From an uncultured Eubacteriales bacterium (lineage in GTDB: Bacteria > Bacillota > Clostridia > Christensenellales > Aristaeellaceae), in NCBI GenBank assembly GCA_902800625.1, contig CADCFG010000019.1:22848-86847 (forward strand): a stretch of DNA of 64,000 bases. Reading direction: 5' to 3'. A program made the translations under genes and the position numbers. Below the pieces are notes generated by a model that saw only the letters and a list, made by a program, of their open reading frames with translations, had not been told where the DNA came from and made no database searches. This document shows, piece by piece, positions 48,945 through 57,753 of the stretch (positions are counted from its first letter, which is position 1; each line of letters starts with the position of its first letter).

Positions 48945-48978
48945 GAAATCCGCGCATCCTTTCCCATGCACGGATTTC
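48945..48978 (-). terminator. Terminator of the galKT operon
   Basis: GAAATCCGCGCAT faces ATGCACGGATTTC with one C-A mismatch; on the minus strand TTTCTTTG follows. It lies 12 bases beyond the galT stop. Confidence 0.75.
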
Positions 48979-48990
48979 ATCGATGATGAT

Positions 48991-50487
48991 TCAGGTACGT
49001 CCCTCGCCGTTGACGCAGTCGATAAAACGCATGAACGCGGCCTTGCCGTCCTCGTTGCGCTTGTAGACGCCCGCGTGCTCCAGCACCTTCGCGAACACCT
49101 TGCCCACCTCCAGGCGCAGGATGTCGTCCACGTTTTCTGCGGTGAAGGTGTACTTTGCCTTCAACTCCTCCGCCCAGGGCGCGTGCTTTTCCAGCTCGCC
49201 CGTCAGCGGCGCGCCCTTCACCAGCGCGTCGGCCAGTTCGGCCAGTTCCTTCTTCAAGCGCGCCGGCAGCACCGCCAGGCCCATCACTTCGATCAGGCCG
49301 ATGTTCTCCTTCTTGATGTGGTGCAGCTCCGCGTGGGGGTGGTACACGCCCAGCGGGTGCTCCGCGGTGGTGATGTTGTTGCGCAGCACCAGGTCCAGCT
49401 CGTAGTCCTCGCCCCTTCTGCGGGCGATGGGCGTGATGGTGTTGTGGGGCACGCCCTCGGTCTCGGCGTAGATGAAAGCCGCCTCGTCGGTGTACCCGCG
49501 CCACTTATTCAGGATCTTCTCGGCCAGGTCCGCCAGGCGCTCCGGGTCCGCGCCGGTCAGGCGGATGACGCTCATCGGCCACTTGACGATGCCCGCGCGG
49601 ATGTCCTCATAGCCCGTGAAGCGGATTTCCTGCTCCACCGGGGCCACCTCCATCGGAAAGGTGAAGCAGCCGCCCTGGAAGTGCTCGTGGCTCAGTATGC
49701 TGCCGCCCACGATGGGCAGGTCGGCGTTGCTGCCCACGAAGTAGTGCGGGAATTCGGTGACGAAGTCCATCAGCTTCGCAAACGCCGCCCGGTCGATCAC
49801 CATGGGCGTGTGCTGCTCGTTGAACACGATGCAGTGCTCGTTGTAGTACACATAGGGGCTGTACTGCAAGAACCAGCGGCTGCCCGCCACCGTCACGGGG
49901 ATAATGCGGTGGTTCTGGCGCGGCGGATGGTTCATCCGGCCCGCGTAGCCCTCGTTCTCGGCGCACAGCTGGCACTTGGGATAGCCGGACTGGGGCGCGT
50001 TCTTCGCCGCAGCGATGGCCTTGGGGTCCTTCTCCGGCTTGGACAGGTTGATGGTGATCACCAGCTCGCCATACTCGGTGTTCGCCAGCCAGCGCATATC
50101 TTTCTTGATGCGATAGCGGCGGATATAGTCGGTGTCCTGGGAGAAGGTGTAGTACCAGTCCGTGGCCTCCTTTGGGGATTTCGCGTACAGCCCGGCAAAC
50201 TTCGCGCGCACCTCCCTCGGCGGCGGCGTCAGTATACCCATCAGCTTCGTGTCCAGCAGGTCCCGGCTGGTGACGTCCGGCTCGCAGGCGCCCCGCTGAA
50301 CCGCGTCGTCCAGCAGCGTCTTCAGGATGGCCTCCAGCGGCGCGTCCGCCGGCTCCGCGTCCTCATAGCTGTGCAGGCCCAGCGCGTCGATCAGCTGGTT
50401 GACGGCCCAGGTCCTATCGCACTCCTCGATCAGGCCCCTGTCGATGCCATACTTCGCCAGCGCGGAAATGTATTGATTCACGCTCAT
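48991..50487 (-). CDS. galT: Galactose-1-phosphate uridylyltransferase, class II
   Basis: 498 residues, the length of the Firmicutes class II enzyme. It exchanges UMP between UDP-glucose and galactose-1-phosphate in the Leloir pathway. NQYISALAKYGIDRGLI at the start, NHPPRQNHRIIPV near 185 and ILSHEHFQGG near 265 are class II signatures. ATG 50487 overlaps the galK stop by four bases. A galE epimerase gene is not in the window. Confidence 0.95.
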   Translation of the reverse strand: MSVNQYISALAKYGIDRGLIEECDRTWAVNQLIDALGLHSYEDAEPADAPLEAILKTLLDDAVQRGACEPDVTSRDLLDTKLMGILTPPPREVRAKFAGLYAKSPKEATDWYYTFSQDTDYIRRYRIKKDMRWLANTEYGELVITINLSKPEKDPKAIAAAKNAPQSGYPKCQLCAENEGYAGRMNHPPRQNHRIIPVTVAGSRWFLQYSPYVYYNEHCIVFNEQHTPMVIDRAAFAKLMDFVTEFPHYFVGSNADLPIVGGSILSHEHFQGGCFTFPMEVAPVEQEIRFTGYEDIRAGIVKWPMSVIRLTGADPERLADLAEKILNKWRGYTDEAAFIYAETEGVPHNTITPIARRRGEDYELDLVLRNNITTAEHPLGVYHPHAELHHIKKENIGLIEVMGLAVLPARLKKELAELADALVKGAPLTGELEKHAPWAEELKAKYTFTAENVDDILRLEVGKVFAKVLEHAGVYKRNEDGKAAFMRFIDCVNGEGRT

Positions 50488-51632
50488 CCGTCGATCTCCT
50501 CCTCGCGCTCCAGCATGCCGCCGTTGGGCGTGATGTTCAGCACGTGGCACATGCCCTCGCCCAGCACGGCCTCGACGCCCGCCTTGAACGAATCCAGCAT
50601 GTCCACCGGCACGAACGCCTGGATCGTCCCGGCAAAGCCGCCGCCGTGGATGCGGCACGCCCCGCGGCCCGCCAGCAGCTTCTCCGCCAGCGCCAGCGCG
50701 AAGGCCACCTCCTGGTGGGCCTTGTACCCGGCGGGGATCACGTTCTGCAGAAAGCGCCAGCTGGAGATGCCCGACGCCTTCACGCCCTCGAGGAACGCCC
50801 CGAAGTCGCCCCTTTGCAGCGCCTCCCGCTGAGCCAGCACCCGGCGGTTCTCGTCGTACACGTGGATCGCCCGCAGCACGGCCCGGTCTCCCGCTGCCCT
50901 GCGCAGCTCCGGCAGGCGCGCGTAGAATTCGCCCTCGTCGATGTCCCGCAGCACGTCCCTGCCGAAGCAGGCGTTGATCTTTCTCAATTCGCCCGGGATC
51001 GCGGCGTACTCGTCGGTCAGGTCGGCGTGGTCCGCGCCGGTGTCGATGATGCACAGCGCGTGGCCCGTGGCGGCGAAGTCGAAGTCCAGCCGCTCCACAT
51101 TGGGGTTCTGCGGGTCCTTGAAGTCGATGAACACCATGCCGCCCACGCTGGAGGCCGTCTGGTCCATCAGGCCGCAGGGCTTGCCGAAGTACACGTTCTC
51201 GGCGTACTGGCCGATCTTGGCGATCTCCACCGCGTCCAGCTTGCCCTCAAAGAACAGCGTGTTGATGATGTTCCCGATCAGCACCTCAAACGCCGCGGAA
51301 GAGCTCAGGCCGCTGCCGGGCAGCACCGTGGAGGACACCTTCGCGTCAAAGCCCTTCAGCTGCGCGCCGCGCTGGGCGAAGGCCGCCGCCACGCCGCGCA
51401 CCAGTGCCGCCGTGGAGTTCGCTTCCTCCGGCGCGACATCCAGCCTGGACAGGTCCACCTCCACCGGCGCGTAGCCCTCGGACTGCACGCGGATGACGCC
51501 CTCGTCGTTCAGGGTGACGCGGGCCGTGGTCTTCAGGTTGACGGACGCCGCCAGCACGCAGCCGTGCTGGTGGTCGGTGTGGTTGCCGCTGATCTCCGTG
51601 CGGCCCGGTGCGGAAAAGATGTATTGGATCAT
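50484..51632 (-). CDS. galK: Galactokinase
   Basis: 382 residues. SAPGRTEISGNHTDHQHG (7-24) is the galactokinase signature, VLPGSGLSSSAAFEVLIG (about 110) the GHMP ATP-binding motif and GAGFAGTIQAF-type HGGGFAGTIQAF near 348 motif 3. Makes galactose-1-phosphate for GalT. AAAGGAGG precedes ATG 51632. The Firmicutes-type start (GRTEISGNHTDHQ rather than GRVNLIGEHTDY) is normal for this clade. Confidence 0.95.
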   Translation of the reverse strand: MIQYIFSAPGRTEISGNHTDHQHGCVLAASVNLKTTARVTLNDEGVIRVQSEGYAPVEVDLSRLDVAPEEANSTAALVRGVAAAFAQRGAQLKGFDAKVSSTVLPGSGLSSSAAFEVLIGNIINTLFFEGKLDAVEIAKIGQYAENVYFGKPCGLMDQTASSVGGMVFIDFKDPQNPNVERLDFDFAATGHALCIIDTGADHADLTDEYAAIPGELRKINACFGRDVLRDIDEGEFYARLPELRRAAGDRAVLRAIHVYDENRRVLAQREALQRGDFGAFLEGVKASGISSWRFLQNVIPAGYKAHQEVAFALALAEKLLAGRGACRIHGGGFAGTIQAFVPVDMLDSFKAGVEAVLGEGMCHVLNITPNGGMLEREEEIDG

Positions 51633-51824
51633 GGGCTCGTCCTCCTTTACAGCAGGAATCGGGAACAGAATCCGCGCCGCGGACCCTGTCCCCTCCCTGG
51701 CAATTTCTACGGCAGTAACTTTCCCTCAGGCAGCCTGCGGTGCAGCAGCGCGCCCTGGTGCCCGTTGTCGATGCTAAAAGCAGCCCCATCGCGCCTTCAT
51801 GCCCCGGCGCTTCCGGGCATGCAT

Positions 51825-51854
51825 ATTATATCATTGTAAAACTGCCTGCGTCAA
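51825..51854 (-). promoter_or_regulatory. Promoter of galKT
   Basis: Minus strand TTGACG (51849-51854), 18-base spacer, TATAAT (51825-51830). The leader to ATG 51632 is about 185 bases and GC-rich; no known element recognised. Confidence 0.7.
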
Positions 51855-51903
51855 GTCTGTCGGCCAAATCGGCCGCGGCGGCATTTAAATCGTCATTAAA
51901 TTA

Positions 51904-51932
51904 TTGCCCTGAGCAAATTCATGTGATATACT
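51904..51932 (+). promoter_or_regulatory. Promoter of the XRE-cupin/ligase operon
   Basis: TTGCCC (51904-51909), 17-base spacer, TATACT (51927-51932). Confidence 0.65.
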
Positions 51933-51984
51933 TTAGTACAAAGTCATGGCAGCGTGGAGACAGCGCGTCAAAGGAGAGAAAAAG

Positions 51985-52533
51985 ATGAACGACTACAATG
52001 AGATCGGCGCCCGGCTGAGGGAACTGCGCGAGGTCTGCGATTACAGCATCGAGGCGCTGGCGGCGGAGCTGAACATCAGCCCGGAGGTGTACGCCTCCTA
52101 CGAGGAAAACGGCAAGGACGTGCCCATCAGCGTGATCTACGAGATCGCCAACAAATTCAAGGTGGACTTCACCGAGATCGTCACGGGCCAGAGTGCCAAG
52201 CTGGACACCTGGCACCTGATCCGCCGGGGCGGCGGCAAGGTCATCAACCGCAACCCGGAGTATCACTTCGAGGACCTGGCCTATCGCTACGCCAACAAGG
52301 TTATGCAGCCGCTGCTCGTGACCCTGGAGCCCAGCGACGCGGTGGCAAAGCTGATCACCCACAGCGGCCAGGAGTTCAACCTGGTGCTGGAGGGCACGGT
52401 GATCGTCACGCTGGGCGACAAGGAATTCGTGATGAATCCCGGCGACTCGATCTACTTCAACCCCACCATTCCCCACGGCCAGCGCTGCGGAGGCGACGTC
52501 AAGGCGCGTTTCCTCACGGTCATCGCAGAATAG
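51985..52533 (+). CDS. XRE-family regulator with C-terminal cupin
   Basis: 182 residues from ATG 51985 (AAAGGAGAG upstream). Residues 5-60 are the helix-turn-helix (IGARLRELREVCDYSIEALA); about 115-180 are a cupin (EFNLVLEGTVIVTLGDKEF, NPGDSIYFNPTIPHGQ) that senses a small ligand. Such regulators commonly precede an AMP-binding ligase gene in gut Firmicutes, as here, so it likely responds to the ligase substrate or product. Confidence 0.92.
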   Translation: MNDYNEIGARLRELREVCDYSIEALAAELNISPEVYASYEENGKDVPISVIYEIANKFKVDFTEIVTGQSAKLDTWHLIRRGGGKVINRNPEYHFEDLAYRYANKVMQPLLVTLEPSDAVAKLITHSGQEFNLVLEGTVIVTLGDKEFVMNPGDSIYFNPTIPHGQRCGGDVKARFLTVIAE

Positions 52534-52549
52534 GAAGGGGTGTAGGACA

Positions 52550-54244
52550 TTGAATTACCTGCTCAATAAATTCCTGCCCCAGATCGAGTTTGACAGCTAC
52601 GAGGAATTCCGGGAGAAGTTCACCATCAACGTGCCGGAGAATTTCAACTTCGGCTTCGACGTGGTGGACGCCTGGGCCGAGGCCGAGCCCGAAAAGCGCG
52701 CGCTGCTTTGGGTCAACGAGGAGGACGAGGAGCGGGACTTCCGCTTCACCGACATCAAGCGCCTGTCCAACCAGGTCGCCAACTTCCTGGCCAGCCTGGG
52801 GCTGAAGAAGGGCGACGTGGTGATGATGATCCTGCGCCGCCGCTGGGAATACTGGGTCTGCGCCACCGCGCTGCACAAGCTGGGGGTGATCCTGATCCCC
52901 GCCACGCTGCAGCTGACGAAGAAGGACATCGTTTACCGTGGAAACGCCGCGGAGGTGAAGGCCACGATCTGCGTGGACGACGATTTCGTCGTCGCCCAGA
53001 TGGACGCCGCCGCGCCGGAGATTCCCTCCCTGCGCCACAGGATCATCGTGGGCGGGCCCCGGGAGGGCTGGCTGGACCTGCACGAGCAGATGGACCGCTT
53101 CCCGGACACCTTCCCCCGCCCCACCGGCGAGGCCGCGACCCGCTGGGACGACATCATGCTGGTCTACTTCACCAGCGGCACCACCGGCATGCCCAAGCTG
53201 GTGCAGCACAACTTCGCCTATCCCCTGGGCCACATCGTCACAGCCAAGTACTGGCAGCACGTGGAGGAGAACCGGCTGCACATGTCGGTGTCCGACTCCG
53301 GCTGGGCCAAGTTCGGCTGGGGCAAGATCTATGGTCAGTGGATCTGCGGCGCGACGGTGTTTTGCTATGACATGGTGGGCCGCTTCAACCCAAAGAACCT
53401 GCTGTCCAAGGTGGAGAAGTACCGGGTGACCACCTTCTGCGTGCCCCCGACGATGTACCGCTTCATGCTGCAGGAGGACCTGAGCCAGTTCGACCTGTCC
53501 TGCCTGCACCACTGCGCCACCGCCGGCGAGCCGCTGAACCCCGAGGTGGTGAAGCAGTGGAAGGAAAAGGTGGGCCATCAGATCTACGAAGGCTTCGGCC
53601 AGAGCGAGGGCCCGGTGCTGATCGCCAACTTCGGAAGCCAGTGGTTCGAGCCCATCGAGGGCTCCACCGGCAAGCCCAACCCGCTGTACGACATCCAGCT
53701 GCTGGACGCCAACGGCAATGTCTGCGAGGACGGCGAGGAGGGCTCGCTGACCATCATGGACGTGAAGCGCCACCCGCCGGTGGGCCTGTTCACCGGCTAC
53801 TACCGCAACCCCGAGGCCACCGAGGAAAAGCTGGGCGGCGTCGGCTACAACACCGGCGACGTGCTCTGGCGCGACAGCGAGGGCTACTATCGCTTCGTGG
53901 GCCGCAACGACGACGTGATCAAGTGCTCCGGCTACCGCATCGGGCCCTTCGAGGTGGAGTCGGCGCTGATCGCCCACGACGCCGTGGTGGAGTGCGCCAT
54001 CACTGGTGCCCCCGACCCCATCCGCGGCCAGATCGTCAAGGCGACGATTGTGCTGGCGAAAGGCTGGACGCCCTCCGAGGCCCTGACGAAGGAACTTCAA
54101 AATCACGTGAAGAAGCTGACCGCTCCCTACAAGTATCCCCGCGTGATCGAGTACGTGGACGAGCTGCCCAAGACCGTGGGCGGCAAGATCAAGCGCGCCG
54201 AGATCCGCAAGGCCGACGAGCGGGAGTTCGGCTCCAATCACTGA
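52550..54244 (+). CDS. AMP-dependent acyl-CoA ligase (medium-chain/aryl type)
   Basis: 564 residues from TTG 52550 (AGGAAGGGG upstream). VYFTSGTTGMPKLVQHNF (about 205) is the P-loop, GQWICGATVFCYD (about 265) the acyl pocket side, GFGQSEGPVLIANF (about 350) the core, and YRFVGRNDDVIKCSGYRIGP (about 448) the hinge. Resembles ACSM-type ligases that activate short/medium fatty or aromatic acids with CoA. Coupled to the upstream regulator. Confidence 0.92.
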   Translation: MNYLLNKFLPQIEFDSYEEFREKFTINVPENFNFGFDVVDAWAEAEPEKRALLWVNEEDEERDFRFTDIKRLSNQVANFLASLGLKKGDVVMMILRRRWEYWVCATALHKLGVILIPATLQLTKKDIVYRGNAAEVKATICVDDDFVVAQMDAAAPEIPSLRHRIIVGGPREGWLDLHEQMDRFPDTFPRPTGEAATRWDDIMLVYFTSGTTGMPKLVQHNFAYPLGHIVTAKYWQHVEENRLHMSVSDSGWAKFGWGKIYGQWICGATVFCYDMVGRFNPKNLLSKVEKYRVTTFCVPPTMYRFMLQEDLSQFDLSCLHHCATAGEPLNPEVVKQWKEKVGHQIYEGFGQSEGPVLIANFGSQWFEPIEGSTGKPNPLYDIQLLDANGNVCEDGEEGSLTIMDVKRHPPVGLFTGYYRNPEATEEKLGGVGYNTGDVLWRDSEGYYRFVGRNDDVIKCSGYRIGPFEVESALIAHDAVVECAITGAPDPIRGQIVKATIVLAKGWTPSEALTKELQNHVKKLTAPYKYPRVIEYVDELPKTVGGKIKRAEIRKADEREFGSNH

Positions 54245-54257
54245 GGGAGCCACATGA

Positions 54258-54413
54258 GATAAGGGGCTGTCTCAAAATACGGATGGCAGTTCAATTTCCG
54301 CCGTAGGGACGCCATATAGGCGTCCGCGGGCCAAGGGTCCGCTCTCAGCGGCATATATGCCGCCCCTGCGGGGATGATTGTAACGTCCGGATGTATTTTG
54401 AGACAGCCTCTTT
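54258..54413. repeat. Long GGGGCTGTCTC-type hairpin element
   Basis: GGGGCTGTCTCAAAATAC at the left end pairs with GTATTTTGAGACAGCC at the right end of a 150-base unit; inside are GGACGCC-ATATA-GGCGTCC and GCGGCATATATGCCGC hairpins. A CTCTTTTT run follows, so it can also end transcription of the ligase gene. Confidence 0.75.
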
Positions 54414-54429
54414 TTCATTTTGAAAAACG

Positions 54430-54458
54430 TTGAAATAAGCCCCCGTTTTTGGTATAAT
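54430..54458 (+). promoter_or_regulatory. Promoter of secreted repeat protein 1
   Basis: TTGAAA (54430-54435), 17-base spacer, TATAAT (54453-54458). Confidence 0.7.
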
Positions 54459-54464
54459 CCAACT

Positions 54465-54829
54465 GTATTGTTATGCCCATGTGCAGGAGTAAAGAATCCG
54501 CGCTGGCAGGCCGATACATGAGATGGGAACTTCGGTTCTTCTCATATTTTTGACGGAAAGGGGCTTGACAGCTATGCGGAATAGAACTACGCTCCTTAGA
54601 GCAGAGCAAAGCAGAGCATGGGCTAACTGCGCCCTTTTTGCGTCCTGCGACAGCGAGGCATTTGAAACTGAATTCTACATTCGTGATGGATAACCGTCGG
54701 ATTCTGACGGGGTAAGTATACCTTATGAGGTATTGATACCCTGTCGGGTTCGGCGTTTTTGTTGTGCTTAACTTTGGTATTGCGGCGGCCATAACAGCCG
54801 TGAAAGAAGAATTCAGGAGGAGACAGGTA
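54465..54829 (+). promoter_or_regulatory. Structured 5' leader of secreted repeat protein 1
   Basis: About 365 bases. A stem ATGAGA...GAAC-TTCG-GTTC...TCTCAT ending ATTTTT (54518-54551) looks like an early terminator. GCTATGCGGAATAG ... GCGCCCTTTTT (54570-54642) is a second, and GACGGGGTA ... TACCCTGTC ending GGCGTTTTTG (54705-54765) a third. A minus-strand reading frame overlaps it but has no ribosome site. I checked for cyclic-di-GMP-I (GEMM) consensus and did not find it. Confidence 0.5.
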
Positions 54830-57355
54830 ATGAAAATGAAGAAACGGGTTTTAGGCATCCTGCTCAGCCTGGTGATGGTGCTAGGGCTGATGATCGGAAT
54901 GAGTTCGGCGGCGTATGCTGAGACCGAGATATACAATACGTTAAAGGAAAACGAAACAGTTGTAAACTTTAATGGCTACAAATGGTATATTATTGATTAC
55001 AATTCTACTAACATGGGAGGAACGGTTGAACTACTGGCGGCAGATACCAGCTTTGGCACGTCCGTTTTTAGTAGCAACGGTAGCAACGATTACCTCAGTT
55101 CGACCGTGAAGGGCTTGCTTGACGCGTATACAACAACCGGAAGCTTTAAAGATGTCGCAAGCGCGATTGCGGATACTGAATACGGCAAGCTATATCTTCT
55201 AAGTAAAGATCAAGCCGAATATGGGGTGAAGAAGGATGTTCGGAAGATAAACTTCACCGGCGGGCAATGTACGAATGGAGAATGGTGGCTGCGCTCGCGC
55301 GGTTGGGAGGATGGTCTGGCGGCGTTCGTCTGGGGCAATTCCAGCAACAATTCCGGCGATATCGATGTGTACGGTTTCGACGTCAGGAATGCAATTGGTG
55401 TTCGCCCCGCTTTAACGCTCTATCTGAGAGCTGTAACCTTCGACGTTTCTACCAACACGTTTGAGGTATCTCAAGCACAGGGATTCAACTTCGTCGCAAA
55501 CGGAGCGACCTTCACGGCAAAGGGTGCAAACGACGGGTGGGAGACAACGCTGACCATTGTCGCCCCAACGCTGACGACCTATGGTGAAACAGGTAAGAGC
55601 GAGAAGGCTACCCTGGCTACCCCGATCGGCCTTAACAATTTCAACCTCTTTACCGGAGCGAACGTTCAGGAAACGAACATTCTGTATTACAAAGCCACCA
55701 AGAGCGGTACAGACTACATCGAGGGCGATAAACTGGACGCAGCCCCCACCGATCCAGGCGACTATCTCGCGAAAGCCTTCCTGTATGACACGTTCGGCCC
55801 CAGCGTCAGCGTCGGCTACACAATAGACAAGGCCACGATTCAAAACGTCAGCGTGAGTCAGAACGGGACGCTGACCTATACCGGCGAAGTGCAGACGCCA
55901 GAGGTCACGGCAGTGGGCACGGCGGTAAACAATCAAGAAGTGAGTTTTACCTACAGCAAAACGCAGGACGGACCCTATGGAAATTTGCCCACTGTTACGA
56001 ATGTGACGGACGGCGGTACGTTCTATTACAAGGCGGCCGCTCTCCACCACAGGGATGCCACAGGCAGCTTCAACGTGACGGTGAACAAGGTGAATGTGAC
56101 CGCGCCGACGATTGAGTCCAAGTCCTACAATGCACAGGCGCAAAAGGCGGATGTGACTGAGAACACGCGCTACACCATCGTCAATGAAGGCGGCACGAAT
56201 GCAGGGAATTATGACGTCGTATTGACGTTGAACGACGCGGTCAATTATAAATGGGAGGACATCAACAACGCACAAACCGAGTCCGCTCCCAAAACTCTGA
56301 CCTTCCAGATTACAAAAGCAATGACTAACACGGTCACGGTCACGATGGAGGATTGGACCTACGGCGAGACACCGGCCGTACCGGAATCCACAGCGACGTT
56401 CGGAACAGTCGCTTATACCTATAGCGATGCGGAGAACGGAACTTTTACCGACACACCGCCGACAACCGCAGGAACCTGGTATATCAAAGCGGAAGTCGCC
56501 GATACGGACAACCATGTCGGCGGAGGCGATATCAAAAGCTATACAATCCGAAAGGCTGACATCCATCCGACCGTTACCCTTGAAGGCTGGACCTACGGCG
56601 AGAATGCCAATGAGCCCAGTGTGGACGGCAACCCCGGCGAAGGCGAAGTGACCTATACCTACGCCGAAAAGGATGGCACTGAGTACAGCGAAACCGTTCC
56701 CACCGAGGCGGGCGAGTACACCGTCAAGGCCACCGTCGCCGAAACGGACAATTACAAAGGCGGCGAGGCTGAGGCGGACTTCACCATCGCCAAGGCCGAC
56801 GCGGTCCCGGCGGCGATCAGCGCGAACCATCGAATCTATGATGGAACGGAGAACCCGCTGGTGACCGTGACGGGAGAAGCCGAGGGCGGCGAAATGCAGT
56901 ATGCCCTCGGCACCGCAACCGAAGTCACCGGAGAGTATGGCTCGGCCATCCCCACCGCCGCCGACATCGGAACCTACTATGTGTGGTACAGGGTCGTCGG
57001 GGACGACAACCACGAGAGCACCGACGAGCTCGGCCCGGTTGAGGTGAATCTCGATCCCGAGCACGAGTTCGGCACGCCGGACTTCACTCTGCCTGAGCAG
57101 CTGGACGTCCTGGACGAGAGCGCGTTTGAAGGGGTGCCTTCCCTGAAGGTCGTCGACGCCCACAGCTGCACGTCCATCGGCAGGGATGTCTTCAAGGGCA
57201 CCGGCCTGAAGCAGATCAGGCTGCCGAAGGACTGCGAGATCGACGCCGAGGCGTTCGGTGGGCAGACGGTCTGTGTCTACGCCCCGGCGGGCGGCACGAC
57301 GGAGGCCTTCTGCGCCGACGATGACAACCTGGTGTTTGTGGCGGAAGCGGAGTAA
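54830..57355 (+). CDS. Secreted repeat protein 1 (DUF6273, MBG/Ig-like repeats, LRR-like tail)
   Basis: 841 residues from ATG 54830 (CAGGAGG upstream). Signal peptide 1-30 (YAETE cleavage). Residues about 31-205 form a DUF6273 domain with GEWWLRSRGWEDG and GVRPAL. Then tandem MBG/Ig-like beta domains (WTYGE..., TYTVKATVAETDNY) to about 680, a shared C-terminal module (GGEMQYALGTATE), and LRR-like LPEQLDVLDESAFEG repeats to the end. No LPXTG or transmembrane anchor. Probably an extracellular adhesin or surface protein; function unknown. The N-terminal third is less GC-rich than the rest. Confidence 0.88.
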   Translation: MKMKKRVLGILLSLVMVLGLMIGMSSAAYAETEIYNTLKENETVVNFNGYKWYIIDYNSTNMGGTVELLAADTSFGTSVFSSNGSNDYLSSTVKGLLDAYTTTGSFKDVASAIADTEYGKLYLLSKDQAEYGVKKDVRKINFTGGQCTNGEWWLRSRGWEDGLAAFVWGNSSNNSGDIDVYGFDVRNAIGVRPALTLYLRAVTFDVSTNTFEVSQAQGFNFVANGATFTAKGANDGWETTLTIVAPTLTTYGETGKSEKATLATPIGLNNFNLFTGANVQETNILYYKATKSGTDYIEGDKLDAAPTDPGDYLAKAFLYDTFGPSVSVGYTIDKATIQNVSVSQNGTLTYTGEVQTPEVTAVGTAVNNQEVSFTYSKTQDGPYGNLPTVTNVTDGGTFYYKAAALHHRDATGSFNVTVNKVNVTAPTIESKSYNAQAQKADVTENTRYTIVNEGGTNAGNYDVVLTLNDAVNYKWEDINNAQTESAPKTLTFQITKAMTNTVTVTMEDWTYGETPAVPESTATFGTVAYTYSDAENGTFTDTPPTTAGTWYIKAEVADTDNHVGGGDIKSYTIRKADIHPTVTLEGWTYGENANEPSVDGNPGEGEVTYTYAEKDGTEYSETVPTEAGEYTVKATVAETDNYKGGEAEADFTIAKADAVPAAISANHRIYDGTENPLVTVTGEAEGGEMQYALGTATEVTGEYGSAIPTAADIGTYYVWYRVVGDDNHESTDELGPVEVNLDPEHEFGTPDFTLPEQLDVLDESAFEGVPSLKVVDAHSCTSIGRDVFKGTGLKQIRLPKDCEIDAEAFGGQTVCVYAPAGGTTEAFCADDDNLVFVAEAE
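56884..57301 (+). repeat. C-terminal module, copy 1 (418 bp)
   Basis: Near-identical at the DNA level to 60624-61041 and to 63710-64000. It encodes GGEMQYALGTATE through the LRR-like end and the GGTT segment. Confidence 0.85.
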
Positions 57356-57372
57356 CCGCATATCCAAACCGA

Positions 57373-57416
57373 ACGGCCCCATGAAGCGTCTGATTCAAGG
57401 CGCTTCATGGGGCCGT
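57373..57416. repeat. Hairpin downstream of gene 1
   Basis: ACGGCCCCATGAAGCG / CGCTTCATGGGGCCGT, perfect 16-bp stem (57373-57388 with 57401-57416). No T run follows. Repeated at 61043-61086. Bases 57417-57498 between hairpin and next promoter are also copied after gene 2. Confidence 0.8.
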
Positions 57417-57498
57417 CCCCTGTTCGGAGAGTTGGCCCCGGCTTCCCGTGAAGAGCCAGAAAAACCCAAAAATCGTCCAGAAAAGCCCGGATAATCGG

Positions 57499-57527
57499 TT
57501 GCTTTGTGGTTTCATTTATGGTATTAT
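57499..57527 (+). promoter_or_regulatory. Promoter of secreted repeat protein 2
   Basis: TTGCTT (57499-57504), 17-base spacer, TATTAT (57522-57527). Confidence 0.7.
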
Positions 57528-57533
57528 TACTGT

Positions 57534-57753
57534 GTAACTCTTTTTATTGATGGGTTGGCGCTGACTCCCAGTGTCGGCGTGCGGGTTCTGGGATTATTGC
57601 GCAAGGGGGCTGCCGGCCATGCGGAACAGGTCTGCGCTTCGCGGCACGGCACAGGGACGGCAGCGCCTTTTTATCGGGAACGGAACGATGCCATGCCCGG
57701 TTCGGCGGTTTTCAGGATAGAACGACCATTTCAAGCAGCAGGAGGGCTAAGAC
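57534..57753 (+). promoter_or_regulatory. Structured 5' leader of secreted repeat protein 2
   Basis: About 220 bases. GGCTGCCG...CGGCAGCGCC followed by TTTTT (about 57608-57674) is a leader hairpin resembling the second one of leader 1 (GCCATGCGGAACAG here, GCTATGCGGAATAG there). The first part (GTAACTCTTTTTATTGATGG) matches leader 3. Confidence 0.5.

Noticed and set aside
54465..54829. Cyclic-di-GMP riboswitch in the leader of secreted protein 1, suggested by GCAAAGC and GGGCTAA-like words near a window with a GGDEF gene
   Set aside because: The conserved class I core (GCAC..AGGGCAAACC and GGGACGCAAAGCC) is not present in order, so I do not call it; only a covariance search would settle it.
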